From contig NW_006766885.1 of NCBI RefSeq assembly GCF_000275845.1, positions 929,271 through 982,585 on the forward strand: 53,315 nt of DNA. The letters are read 5' to 3'. The position numbers were made by a program, and so were the translations under genes. Under the pieces are notes generated by a model. That model saw nothing but the letters and a program-made list of their open reading frames with translations, made no database searches and had not been told where the DNA came from. This stretch comes from Dichomitus squalens LYAD-421 SS1 (lineage: Eukaryota; Basidiomycota; Agaricomycetes; Polyporales; Polyporaceae). Positions 39,879 to 52,040 of this stretch are shown piece after piece. The first letter of the stretch is position 1, and each line of letters starts with the position of its first letter.

Positions 39879-41159
39879 AGTGTTGTCGGCGCGAAGGGAG
39901 GGCGCGGGGTCGATCTTCACCGAGAGGTCTGCAACCGCTCGGGAGGGGAATGGGAGAACCAAACGAAAGCAGGACACGTTAGGCCGACACCTTCATATAT
40001 CTGGGCACTAAGACCGCAATAGCCACGGGTGACAGCGGGGATTACGGGTGAAACCCATTGGGACGCCACATGGTCGCGACGCTGCACGACGAGAGTGATC
40101 TTCGCAGTTGACGGCGATGGCTCGCTCGCGGAATCTCGCCGACTTCGCACGGCCGCGGTCGCGGGGCTACCAGCTCTGTGATCATGCATCAAGGTACCGC
40201 CTAACCCGCAGGCCATGCGCTCAGGTCCAGATAAGGAGGGGTCGTGGCAAAGGCATAGCAGAATAGCTGAGATGTCTCGAGATCAGATGCTAGAACCAGA
40301 AAGTTGGTGTGCGATTGCGCAAAGTCATAACACCTGCATGCGACACTTGGGCGGTGAGTGTAGGACACAGAGGCGGCACCCTTCCCCGCTGGCCAGCTAA
40401 AATTAGCAACAACAATGTGATGGATGTCCTCGTCAAGCGATGCGTCGGCCCCGCCTACTGCCGACTTGTTGCGTTGGAGGCATGTCTACGACTGGCGGAA
40501 CCGCACCTAGATACTCATGTGGCGATATTGAAGCACTCGCGGTGGCAGGGACTTATGAGTCTTTAATCGCTGCCCTCATCTAGAAGGAAAGACAGCAGCT
40601 ATTCTTGCCTGATGAAGAGGGCTGTAGGAGGCAAGCGGTTCTATAAGGACTAGGCGAACACTTCACATTGAATGAGTACCTGACTCTCTCTACTTCGGCC
40701 TACGCAGTTCAGCGTTCCGCGGAGGTCAACTACAGCCAGACGGAGCCACAGATATGTCAGACTCATTGCGGTCTGCTGTGGTAGAGTGCGAGCGCGGAGA
40801 TAAAGACACCTATGAGAGCGAAGGAAGGCGAACGCTGGCTGATTATGAATGCCGGTTTTGCGGCAGCGTTACCTGGGACCTACCAAATCGGGCAGGAGCA
40901 CTGGTCGATGTGCTGCAGAATTTTGTTTTTTCAAGCTCTTCAGCACCGTCCACCACGCCCGCCTGCATCGTGCAGGGAGCAGCGCTTTCTACACCGCCTC
41001 TATCTTCTTTCTAGATATCTTTTGCTGATTCACGCTTAGACTTGACTATCGAGGGCAACATACCACGACAAACGCACTCTACCAGACTCCATTAATCTCG
41101 ACCGTCTCGCATAGAACCTTGCTTCGGGCTCTGCAACTGTATCACTTGTACTTGCAATC
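39879..41159. other. Divergent intergenic region upstream of EF3
   Basis: Promoter space for the membrane-protein gene (minus) and EF3 (plus). A plus-strand frame at 40754-41014 has no recognisable domain and is more likely leader or promoter. No TATA box stands out. Confidence 0.4.
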
Positions 41160-44100
41160 ATGTCTCCTGTCGCCATGTCTGTAGCCTCGGATTCCCATTT
41201 TGCGCCCTTCCTAGATGCGCTCCGCACTGCGCCAACTGGCCCAGGTGAGTAATGCGCACCCTCCGCTGCATTTCAGCTACTGGAACCGTCGGCTTGACAG
41301 ATGCAAAGGCCGCTTCCGACCGCCTTGCCCGCGAGGTCTCCAATGTTGGCCTAGATTCGCTCAGGTGAGCATGGTTCCGTTGTCTCTTGTCGCAGCGGGA
41401 TTGGACCCAAGGTTATGGGCTTGGAAAGCATAGCATGGAGCAAGGATATGCACAAAGAATGTTCCTGGAAGCTCCAATTGGTGCACTCCCATGCATGAGC
41501 ACCATCTAGTGTGTGGTACCGCAGATATGAGGGCGATGATAAGAACCAAGGGCGCGAGTAGAGGAGATACAATATTGAGAGTCGAAGTGCTTTCATGCTA
41601 TCTGCATTGGCCGCTCCCCAAGATCACCCCAGAGTCGCACAGACTTGTATTCTCTTACTCCTCTATCATGTCGACTATACTTTACGCACTATCATTCAGC
41701 TTGATGCGGCACGGAAAACAGCGATAACCTGGGTTTAATGAGACGGTTTTATGGGACCAATCATCTATCCCTCCGTCCTCTAATGAATGGTGAAGCTGAT
41801 TCGCATATATCCAGCGATGCCAACATTCTCTCCACGCTCCACGCGTTTGCAACAAACAAAAAGTCAGGCTATGAACGCGAGTCTGCTGCCATCGCTTTCC
41901 AGTCTCTCGCGACCATCCTCGGTGCATCCGCTGCACCGCTCCTCCTTCCTTCCTTGTCTGTCCTCTATGACCTTTACATGGATAAGGGCGACGTCGTCCG
42001 CATTGCGGCGACCGCGGCGACCAAGAACATTCTGAAGCTGTTCCCTCCCGAAGCTACCCGTGTCGTTCTCAGGACGCTTGAGGACATTATGGACAAGGCC
42101 AAATGGCGCTCGAAGGTGGGGGTACTTGATGCCATAAGGTCTTTTGCTAGCACCTCGAAGGATGCCGTTGCGAACGAACTGGGCACCACGATCCCCAAGA
42201 TCGAGGCTGCAATGCATGATACCAAGGCCGAGGTACGAGGCTTTGTTATATTTACCCAGAATTGTCAGAAGCTGACCTGATCTCAGGTATCCACTGCCGC
42301 CGTCAAATGCGCTACCGCCCTTTGCAATACTCTTGCCAACCCTGATCTCACTCCACACGTCCCCGCACTCGTGAAGTGCATGTCCAACCCTGATTCCGTG
42401 CCCCAGTGCATTAAATCCCTCTCGAACACTACGTTTGTGGCCGAGGTCACCGCGCCGGCTCTTGCTGTTCTCGTGCCACTCTTGATACGTGCTCTCAACG
42501 ACCGCTCCATGGAAGTTCAGCGCCGTTCTGTAGTCGTCATTGATAACCTAGTCAAGCTTGTTCGCGACCCTAGTGTCGCGGCCACCTACCTCAGCCCTCT
42601 TGTAGAGGGCGTAGAGAAGATTGCCAAGGGTGCTGCGTTCCCTGAGGTGCGCTTTGATTTTGGTCTCCCTCTACGCTGTCTCGGACTGAGCATGATCGAC
42701 AGGTCCGCGCCTTTGCCGAGACTGCACTCACAACTCTGCAAAAGTCGGGTGCTTCCAAGGACGGCCCTCCTCCTGCACCGCGTGACTTGCAATCAGAGAC
42801 CACCGACGTCCTTTGTACCCTTCTCACTCTGCTCCCCGAGGGGCTTGCAGCGACCTCCGCGGACGCCCCCAACGGACCCCGTACTCCGCGGCACCCCCTG
42901 CTCAAACAGGTTCTCGAGTTCTCCGCCGGAATTATTGCGGATCTGGTGCACGCCCGCAACTTCTCCGATGCGCAAGCGTGGAGCCGCTCCCTCGGAACCT
43001 ACGTTGAGCCTTGGTTCCCCGCAGGCAGCACGGATGCCGCTAAGTTCACCGAGCGCGTCCGCACGCATTTCCTCGCCGTCGACCAGGAGAAGCACGGCGG
43101 TGTCGTAACCGGATCCACCGAGGAGGGTGAGCTGCTGTGCGACACACTCTTCTCGCTCGCATACGGCGCACTCCTGCTTCTTTCACACACGCACCTCCGC
43201 CTCTTCCGTGGCCGGAGGTACGGTATCCTAGGCACGAACGGCTCCGGCAAGTCAACTCTCATGCGTCAGCTACGCGACGGCAAGGTGGAGAACTTCCCGC
43301 CGCAGGACCAGCTTCGATGTGTGATGGTAGAGCACTCGCTCCAAGGCGAGGACACGTCGCTTTCGGTGCTCGATTTCGTCGCGGCTGGTGAGTTGAAGAG
43401 CGCAATGATTTTGGAAATACACACGGCTGAGTTAGGTTCTCTGTGATAGACAAGGCACTCGCACACGTTCCGCGGTCGAAGATCCGGGATCAGCTTCTGG
43501 AAGTCGGGTTCGATGATGCCCGCCAGGAGGAGGTCGTCGGCGGCCTATCGGGCGGATGGAAGATGAAGCTCGAGCTTGCACGCGCAATGCTGTACAACGC
43601 AGATCTCCTGCTGCTCGATGAGGTGAGATCTCCCTGGATCCGTAGACTTCCTCTACTGAACGCGGTGTCTATCAACAGCCCACCAATCATGTAGGTTTAT
43701 GTTTGTAACCTGTTACATGATGACGAGCTGACGCGTGCAATGTAGCTGGATCGTGCGTCCGTCCAATGGCTTGAGAAGTGGCTTATTGGAAAGAAGAACG
43801 TTACGTGCCTTATCGTCAGCCACGACTCTGGGTATGTCGGGCACGCAGCCGCTGATTGGATTGAAACTGATTGGCCGCCGTTTAGCTTCCTAGACAATGT
43901 CACAACCGATATCATTCACTATGAGAGCAAGAAGGTCGGCGCGGCCATTTGCATGCTTCATGAATGTGAAGACTGACACATGAACTCAGCTTGTGTACTA
44001 TCCTGGCAATTTGTCTGCTTTTGTGGAGAAACACCCTGAGGCAAAGTCGTACTACACACTCGCTGCGACTTCCGTGAAGTTTTCGTTCCCACCTCCCGGT

Positions 44101-45979
44101 TCACTGATGGGAGTCCGCAGCAACACCCGTGCGATTCTGAAGATGACCAACTGCACCTTCACATATCCTGGTCGTTCGAAGCCCAGTCTGTTCAACGTTA
44201 GCTGTGCATTGTCGCTATCAAGGTGCGTAGCCGGCGTTTCGCATTGTCGCGGTGGTGAACCTAACGAGGGAACCTCCGATCCAGTCGGGTCGGCATCATT
44301 GGCCCCAATGGGGCTGGAAAGTCCACGCTTGTCAAGCTCCTGACGGTGCGTTGCATGTCTATCTTTTGCTGTGCTCCTTCTTGACTGTGGTCTCGTTCTC
44401 ACAGGGAGAGACAGAGCCACAAGAAGGCACAGTCTACAAGCATCCAGCTCTGCGTATCGGTTACGTCTCGCAGCATGCTACGCATCACATTGGTGAGCAT
44501 CCACAGGCATTCGTGCATTCGTAATGCTTTGATCCATCATGGGCTGTTCACAGAACGACACCTCGAAAAGACCCCGATCCAATACATCCAATGGCGTTTC
44601 CAAGACGGTCACGATCGTAAGTCGCACCGAATCGTATCATCAAGCAGACATCATATAAGACTATTGCTCTGATCAGGTGAGATCTTGGAGAAGGCCACCC
44701 GTGCTCTCACGGACGAGGATAAGGCATTGCTTGAGACCGAGTTTGTCGGAAAGAATGGTCAGAGACGCAAGCTCGAGGTACGTTTCAAAATGATTATCAA
44801 CTGTCGCCGTCATTGACTGACCGCTGCTTGGACCCTCTTGCTCAGTTGATCATGGGGCGACAGAAACTCAAGAAGTCGTTACAATACGAGATCAAGTGGA
44901 GAGGTATGCGTTTCAAATGGTTCGATGACCTTTCGGCAGCAGTGCTCTGACTGTTGTGCTGTGTTGATTTCGGTCAGGCCTGGACCACAAGTTCAACACC
45001 TGGATCCCGCGAGAGGAGCTTCTCCAGAAAGGCTTCGGAAAGCTAGTCCAGCAGTTCGACGATTTAGAATCTTCACGTGAGGGAGCAGGTCAGCGTGATA
45101 CCTCCGCACATATCGTCCGCAAGCATCTCGAGGACATTGGCTTGGACGGTGATATCGCACAGTACAACGAGATCGCAGGATTGTCTGGAGGTGGGTGTTG
45201 TGATCGCGTTTTCAGTCCTCGCAAAGGTTGAAACCCCCCTGATTTAGGCCAGAAGATCAAGCTCGTCATTGCTGCCTGTCTCTGGAACAACCCTCAGGTA
45301 TGTCGCAATCGTATCGGGATCTTACCCTTCGCATATGCGATGCTAACCGCGCCCGTCCCGGTGTTCCTCGTCTAGATTTGCGTGTTGGACGAACCTAGCA
45401 ATTTCCTGGACCGTGAAGCTCTCGGAGGCTTGGCCGTTGCCATCCGGGACTGGGCTGGTGCAGTGGTGCGTGATGTGCTATCTCGTCTCACTAGTCACCT
45501 TGTCACTCACGCCAGTCCTTCGCAGGTTATCATATCTCACAACGAGGAGTTTGTGACTGCACTTTGTGAGTGTATCACGCTTGTACGGTGAAGTGGTCAC
45601 GACATTTGACACCGCTTTCCACCCAGGCCCCGAGATATGGCATATCGACGGGGGCCGTATGACACATAAGGGCAAGATAGCGGTAGTCGAGGACGCATTT
45701 GCCGTCAAGTCCCCGAAAGGCAGTGGTAGCAACACGCCCGCCCGCACCCAGACGCCTGCACTTTCACGCAACCAGACACCTGCGGCATCCGTGGCTGCCA
45801 CCCCGGCTGGCAGCGGCGCCGAGGACAACAAGGCGAACGGCACGGCTACGCCCCCTGTGAAGAAAAAGAAGAAGCTTACCCGCAACCAAATGAAGGCACA
45901 GGAGGAGCGACGGAGGATCAGGAAGCTCAACTGGCTCACGTTCGGTGGTCCAAAGCCCGAGGACACGGATAGCGACTAG
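41160..45979 (+). CDS. tef3: Translation elongation factor 3 (EF3), ABCF-type ATPase
   Basis: Twenty exons from 41160 to 45979 give 1093 aa with all phases consistent. The N-terminal HEAT-repeat region covers about residues 1-330 (GYERESAAIAFQSLATILG, VRIAATAATKNILKLF, VLDAIRSFASTSKDAV). A four-helix region leads to ABC1: Walker A GTNGSGKST, signature LSGGWKMKLELARAML, Walker B LLLLDEPTNHLD. ABC2 has GPNGAGKST, LSGGQKIKLVIAACLW and CVLDEPSNFLDREALGG, with the chromodomain insert (YEIKWRGLDHKFNTWIPREE) between. The C-terminus is a Lys-rich ribosome-binding tail (KKKKKLTRNQMKAQEERRR). EF3 is the fungal factor that clears deacyl-tRNA from the E site in each elongation cycle. Exon 7 (43679-43690) is 12 nt and encodes exactly PTNH of Walker B/D-loop. 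Intron 2 (41365-41814) is 450 bp, against 50-65 for most others. Confidence 0.96.
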
Positions 45980-47415
45980 TTGTTCTAGACATAGATATCC
46001 CTACGATCCCACATATTCTCGGTCGTCTCATGGCCTTGCTGCTGCAGGGCCGCGGCCGCTCGCCCAGATCTTCACATGTGTATCCATGTTCCTGACCGCG
46101 CCCACTGTAGTAATGCATGACTCCAGAGCAGCGGTATCTGGATACTTTCTTCCATGCAGGGATCGCTGGCCGGCGGGCGGAAGCTCCCATCAGAAGGATC
46201 TACACAGGAAGGTTTTGTGGGGCATCCATTGCCAGAATGAACCGAGTGCTAGTGCGCAGCCAGTGCGGAGAAATAGGGGGTGGTGGTAAGTACGGCTTGA
46301 AGTAGTGCCGGTGCGAGCTAGGTGTACCTGTTAGGTAAGGTGTGGTAGGGTGCGACTATCCGAGGGTAGATATAGCTAAGTGCGATGTGGATAACTCTAC
46401 AGCAGGACCAGCCAGAAGCAGCTAGTAATGTGTGTACGCAGTATGCGTAGTGGGGTGTAAGAGTAGGCAAGATGCGATGCGCGGATGATACAGGGGTGCG
46501 ATGGAACGGAGATGTCGGGTGCAGATGGAACGTAAGAGCAGGGGGGACGAGATGGTGATGTACAGTGCGGATGCTATCTAGGACCAGGATGAGGTGATAG
46601 TGATAATACAACGAGTCACAGAAGGGAGGGAAGGAAATCCGGGAACGCGTGTCCGGGTGGTGTGCGAATAAGTTATGTGGAAATGATACAAGGGTCGAAT
46701 GGAACCTCCGAGGTGCGCGAATAAATAGAGAGCGAGTGTCGTGCGAGCAAATGGTGTACAGGATGGTGACGATGAGTATCGAACGAGTGTGTGGGTGCTG
46801 GATGCGATGGTGACGTGAACGAGCGTGAGCGGGCGTGCCTGGAATAAATATGTCGCACTGCATGCGCCGAGCAAGAATGGAAGTGGATGCCCGTGCAGTA
46901 GATGCGGATGGAAGAGGAACAATTCAAACGTCAAAGAGTCAATCCCAAATGGTCGTCGGCAGTGCGAGATCTGAATAAATATGACGAAACAGAGAAGGGG
47001 AATAGACTCCGTTCCGGATCCAGAGGACCAAACAACCAAACATGAGAAGAACTGAACGGTTGAGAAGAGGGTTGGATCAACAATGCGTAGTGTACAATGC
47101 GATGTGCAACGATAGCGAAATAAATATGTGGAGATCCGAAGAAATGCGTGATGAGATGACACGAAGCGAATAATGATAATGATAGTCTTGAAATCTTCTG
47201 AATAGGTTTCCGGTGTCCAAGATATGACGGTCATGAGAGGGCGCGGATAAAGGGAGACCGGAGGACTGGAATGAGGGTTGCGCTGGCGGACCGAGGGCGG
47301 CAAAATGCAGAGGACTGGCTGGCGGACCGAGAGGCGCGTAGCAGCAGGCAGAAGGAGATGCGCGACGACGACGGTGGTAGCGACGGGCGCCTATTGGGCA
47401 GAGGTCCGCCGCGCC
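45980..47415. other. Convergent 3' region with repeated AU-rich motif
   Basis: Lies between the 3' ends of EF3 (plus) and the zinc-finger gene (minus). From 46320 to 47270 the plus strand is purine-rich with no coding character. AATAAATA(T) occurs four times (46720, 46843, 46974, 47119), which on the minus strand reads as ATATTTATT. It may be a long 3' UTR of the zinc-finger gene. Confidence 0.5.
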
Positions 47416-48492
47416 TCACTTGGTGCGAGACTTCTGCGAGTTGGGCGAGGAGCCTTCCGAAGACGGGTACTCCTCCTGCGAGCCTTCGCTCATTTCGTCC
47501 AGATCGACGCCCGTCGCTTCTGACCCGCGCGTATGCACCCGCGCATGCCGGCGCATGTTGCTCTGAACGCTGAAGCTACGGCCACAGCCTTCGTACGGAC
47601 ATGTGAATGCTGTCGTTGCGCCCGTCAGACCGCCCGTCAGCGCACGAATCGCGGGCAACAGATTGTACGAGGCACTCACGCTTCTCTCCCGTGTGAGTGT
47701 TGAGGTGAATCTGCGCGCGCGGAGAGAGGCGTGTGTGAGCCATTATGACCGTCAGGGGCGGGCGGAATCGCGGGGAGGCGGCGTACCTTCAAGCTACTCG
47801 GACGAGTAAACCCCTTGCCACAATAGCTGCACTCGTAGCGAGACGAGGGGCTCCGCTCGGTCGCAGCGGGCTCCGTGCCCGGGTACGGCTGGTGCTGTGG
47901 ACCCGGAGGGCCAACCATGCCCATGCCCATGCCCGGGTTTCCCATTGCTTGGGAGCCGGCATACGGATAGCTGCCTGTCGGGATCGGTTGGCGGGGGTGA
48001 CTGGTTTGCGCATATTGGGGAGAATAACCGTGGGGGTAGGCTTGTGCGGAGGGATGCGGCGGGACACTCTGAGCATACGCGGGATACCCGGAAGGGTCGG
48101 ACGCGTTTCGGGGATGATTGGAAGGAGTGGACTGGCGTGGGATGTCTGGATACGCAGGGTACGAGTGTGGTGTGCCCGGTCCGTACGAGTGTGGTGTGCT
48201 CGGTCTGTACGCATGTGGAGCGGGAGACCCTCCGCGGGAGATTCGTCGAGGGTCCTCGTCTGCGAGCTGGAGGCGGCTGAAGTGGGGGGAGGCGGGTTGG
48301 CGTGTCTGGTGGGGAGGAACAGATCGTGACAACTCCTCTGGAGAACAGCGTGGTGAGCATGTTAGGAACGTCACAATCTGCAGGAGCTACTGTGCACTTA
48401 CGTCCAAATATCTGTCGGATAGGCGGCAGCGTCGGCCGTTGCTCGCCTCGTCCAGAGGTAGCGTCACTTGAAGATGATGGGCGAGACGGCAT
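47416..48492 (-). CDS. C2H2 zinc-finger transcription factor
   Basis: Exons 48492-48402, 48337-47787, 47710-47680 and 47609-47416 give 288 aa. The N-terminal two thirds are Pro/Tyr/Ser/His-rich and disordered (PSTPHSYGPGTPHSYPAY, then GMGMGMVGPPGPQHQPYPG). Two tandem fingers follow. Finger 1 is YECSYCGKGFTRPSSLKIHL with H-x3-H ending NTH, and its codons are split by a 76-bp intron. The linker TGEKP is interrupted by another intron. Finger 2 is FTCPYEGCGRSFSVQSNMRR ending HARVH. An acidic Ser-rich tail (DEMSEGSQEEYPSSEGSS) may activate transcription. The pair resembles fungal stress or developmental C2H2 regulators, but no specific orthologue can be named. The start ATG at 48492 is chosen because the frame enters directly after it. 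Confidence 0.88.
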
Positions 48493-49903
48493 TGGCACGA
48501 ACGCTGGACCTTGTTAATGGGGGGAAAGAAAGGATCGGAGGAGAAAAGTGGCCAGGACAGTCGAGACCAGCATTCTGCTATATACTGCTCGGGCGACGAA
48601 CAGTTGGAGAAGGGACCTTCCCGCCACAGCCGAAGGAGGACCGAGTCAGTGGATCGCGATTGTGGATTTCCACGTACGCCGGTTTCTCGATCGGGGGATG
48701 AATCTCGAGACCTGTACGAATGCTGCAATGCTTCCTCGCTGGGCCACTGCGACTGTGCCGACGCGGTCTCCATGTATCTGGGATGACCTCGACAACGGGT
48801 GTGATGACAGTCGCGAACGAGTGGACACACGGGGGAGGATGCCGACAGGTCAGAACAACTCCGAGCCTCCGCTTTTGCAACGTCCCGGGCAGCCAGTGTG
48901 AAGCCGGATGAGCTTCAGCCACGCTTGGATCAGCCAAAGCGACAGTATTGGCGTACTGAGCGGTGTGAATGATCTCGACGGGATCGCGCGGCGAAGAACG
49001 GACGGGGATTGACGCCGGATTGACGCGGTGCGCCTAATTCATTGTAGACCCGGCGGTGACTGGCCACACGGAATCTGAGATTGAGCAGTACTCGAGAGTC
49101 GAGAGCCCGTTCAGGCAGGATCAGAGATCAGCGAAAGCAATGCGACGGTCACCTGATGGCCAGCCGCGCCCCTTGTCCCGTCGTCCGTGTCCAATGTTCA
49201 CATCCTCAATGGGCAACACGACAACGCCAGACACGCGCAGCCCATGATCGCCCAGCCAGTCGCGAAGGTTGGCCATCGCATGTCAATCCTCGTTCCATCT
49301 GGAAATCCGTTCACATGCAAGGCGACGACCCTCCGAATAGCGTTGTACAGAGCAGTAGGCAGGGCAACTCCACGTTCCTAACCTCTAACGACACACGGCC
49401 TGCGTGTTCCTGACCCGCAAACAAACGGCGCTCCTCGGGAATCGTGACTTACAATTGCGCACTCATTTGAGAACCACATCCACTGTCCGACACCGGAAGC
49501 AAACACCTGAACAAAGCCTAGCATACTGCGAGCGGACCACGCGCTACCAATGCTTCCGACCAACGAACTCCAACTAATGACGCAAAAAGAGGCAAGCGAT
49601 CAAAGCTAAGCTCTGGCTGCGGCATTAAGATCCGAAACAGAATAGAGCTCACGGACATGATCGCCACAGAGAGGGCAATGCAGTTCTGGAGCACATGGCT
49701 AGTGCTGCTATGACAATACAGGAGAGGTCTGTATTCTGGTGTATCCACGAAAAAGCCTGTTGATCAGGGCGCTCTACTCCAGGAAGGTTGAGTAACCGAG
49801 CTGCTCAATTGACGAGGAGGATGTCCAATGGGCGATAGAAGGAACACGACAGCAGAAGGCAAGAATTAACAAGTACATCGCCCTCTGCAGATGCCAGCAC
49901 CGC
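48493..49903. other. Intergenic, no gene recognised
   Basis: Contains the zinc-finger promoter (right side) and the 3' end of the BolA gene. Frames are short, overlapping and without domain character. Confidence 0.45.
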
Positions 49904-50658
49904 TTACGCCTGCTCGGCCGACTGCACTTCTGACGGCGTCTTGGTCTTGAGGGACAACGCATGGAGGCCTGCAGCGAACTCGTCCGCAAGTGCGGCGTAG
50001 ATCATCCTATGCCTCTGCATCGTACTCTGCAAGTGTTGGAGAGCCACCCAACGCAACGGTGACACCTTGTCAGTACGACGGCCCCGAGGCATGAGAAAAC
50101 TGACATCGAGATTACCTTGCCGTGGAACTGTTCTGACACCACATGGACGGTGAAATCTGCAGACGACCAACAACAGGAAGGTAAGACAGGGTGAGACCGA
50201 GAGCGTGGGAATGACCGCCACACGACAAGGTAGTCGTAGCCGGGGCAGGATGCAGACGTACGAGTCTCTCCGTTACCACCCCCTGCGGTCCTCATGGGTG
50301 CATGATGTCGATGTTGCCATGAGTCGTTCGTGATGTCGAGCCGCTCGGGATGCAAGATTTCGGAGAGCTGCTCGACGTAAGCGCAGACGCGGGGTGTTGA
50401 AGATCAGTGTCAGCGCAAGGGTGGATGTCGATGTCGATGGTCATGGATATGGATGCGGGAACACCAGTTAGCACACGAGCACGCGCACGTCGCCTGTGAT
50501 TGAACACCTACCTTCACCCTAATTGCTTGCTCGACTGGGCCAGCTGGCGCCCGGTCTCTAGGATCAGCAGCGGCGGTAGACATGGTCGCCATCATAGGCA
50601 CTCTGGGTGTTGGACGGTTTCGAAGTAGGGCGATGGCCAATCGCCGTGGGGCCAGCAT
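49904..50658 (-). CDS. bol1: BolA-family protein, probable mitochondrial
   Basis: Four exons (50658-50512, 50367-50262, 50156-50116, 50026-49904) give 138 aa. The N-terminus MLAPRRLAIALLRNRPTPR is Arg-rich, lacks acids and can form an amphipathic helix, as a mitochondrial presequence does. Further Met residues at 22, 23 and 26 could give a cytosolic form. The BolA fold follows: IRVKLSEILHPERLDITNDS, HAPMRTAGGGNGETHFTVHV, SEQFHGKSTMQRHRMIYAAL and FAAGLHALSLKTKTP. The invariant His of the helix-turn segment (QRHRMIYAAL) is present, as is a His in the variable loop that co-ligates [2Fe-2S] with monothiol glutaredoxins. In yeast Bol1 assists late insertion of Fe-S clusters into mitochondrial proteins; the same role is inferred here. 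Confidence 0.93.
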
Positions 50659-51735
50659 CGACAAAGCTGTGCACAGTCTCTTCCAGGCAATGCTGTTTCG
50701 TCTTGCACCGTAGATTTCGTTGACGGTGATGCCGAGAGCGTTGTCCTGCCCAGGGAGAAGACGCCAGGTAGATCAGGAAAATAGACACAAGTCGAGTAGC
50801 GAGCACTGGCAGTGAGAGTCGAGACGATCTCCTGGCCTGGCTCAGTTGCGGTAGACGCCTATGTGCGGGAACGGCCCGGCCGAAGCCGCCCCGACGACGA
50901 CAACAGACTTCCCCGTGCTGGTCACCAGCGTCGGTCCCGAAGTTTCCGTGCTCGCCCAGGATTCTCTCTCTCTTTCTCCACCACCAAGGCTCGTCCGAGC
51001 TGACTCAACGTGAGCCAAACCTCTTGGGCGTACAAGTTCTGTTGTCTCCGCATGTCACACACGCATTGGCGCGGCGTCAGGCAAAGTCATTACTAGTCGG
51101 ATGTACTGATTCCGAGGTTTGATTTGGGTATTTAGTTTGAATACTCTGAGTCTCTCTGACGAGTAAAGGCAGCGACTTGGACAAGTCCTCTGACACGCTC
51201 ATCTCGGCAAAGAGTCACTGGATCGTGGACATCGCCAGGACTCACTGAGGCTCTCAGTCCGATGACGGGTTTCAAATACAGACAAGCATTGGATGCGTTA
51301 CTGTTGGAGTACGGCTTGCTATGCATTGCATTGGTCACATCCATGTTGGCTCTTGCAATCTTCTTTGCGCCGGGCCTAACTAGACTTCTACCCAGCCTAC
51401 TGATATATTCACCGTGAACCTGTTACAGCTGAGCAGCACTCACAGGTGTAGGGCCTCAGGAGCTCCTTTTCAGCTCATATCAGTAAGTCATGCTCATGAA
51501 TAGCTATTGCTTAGCCACAGCACAAATAGTCAGGCGCACAGCAGATCTTGCTCCGGCGGAGGTCAATCTCGGTCCACTGTATGCCTGGCCATATTCAGAC
51601 ATTGACACTGATCTACGCTTAGGGGGCAAATGCACAAACACACTTGAGGTCCTCTCCCCAAGGCAAGGAACCTCATGGACAGCCTTGCCTCTCACAGGGT
51701 GTCAGCATCAGACAGCGAAATTCTGGACACCTCTA
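50659..51735. other. Intergenic, no gene recognised
   Basis: Between the BolA promoter and the first Gypsy-derived sequence. Nothing identified. Confidence 0.4.
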
Positions 51736-51794
51736 TATCACGGATGTTGGACAGACGCCCCTGTTTGCCGCCCAACCCCTTCCCTTTGACGCCT
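51736..51794 (+). repeat. 59-bp fragment of Gypsy LTR 5' end
   Basis: The fragment starts TATCACGGATGTTGGACAG and closely matches the first 59 bp of the LTR at 52041 (TGTCACGGACGTTGGACAG). Similarity stops abruptly at 51794, where the inverted leader arm begins. Confidence 0.8.
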
Positions 51795-52040
51795 GTCGCG
51801 GCGACTAGGCGCGTAGACTTGGGTCGACGTTCGGCGACGATCCTGTAGGCGAGCAGCAAGGAGCCGAAAGGGAAAAGAGAGAGAGGGAGAGGGATAAACA
51901 CAACAAGAAACTCGACAGGGCAGAGCGGAGGTCGGCATGAGGGCACAAGACCTGCGAAAGCTAGTCTTCACGCAGACAGCAACAGACTAGTCCCAGTGAC
52001 CAAGTTATACATTAGCAATCGAAGAGAGATACAACGCTAT
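51795..52040 (-). repeat. Inverted copy of Gypsy leader (left arm)
   Basis: The reverse complement of this 246-bp segment matches 52367-52612 end to end at roughly 90% identity by eye. Its outer end is GTCGCGGCGAC, nearly self-complementary; its inner end abuts the TGTCAC start of the LTR. It is noncoding leader sequence of the element. Confidence 0.85.

Noticed and set aside
40754..41014. 86-codon frame upstream of EF3
   Set aside because: Lies in the expected promoter or leader, with no domain or splice partner.
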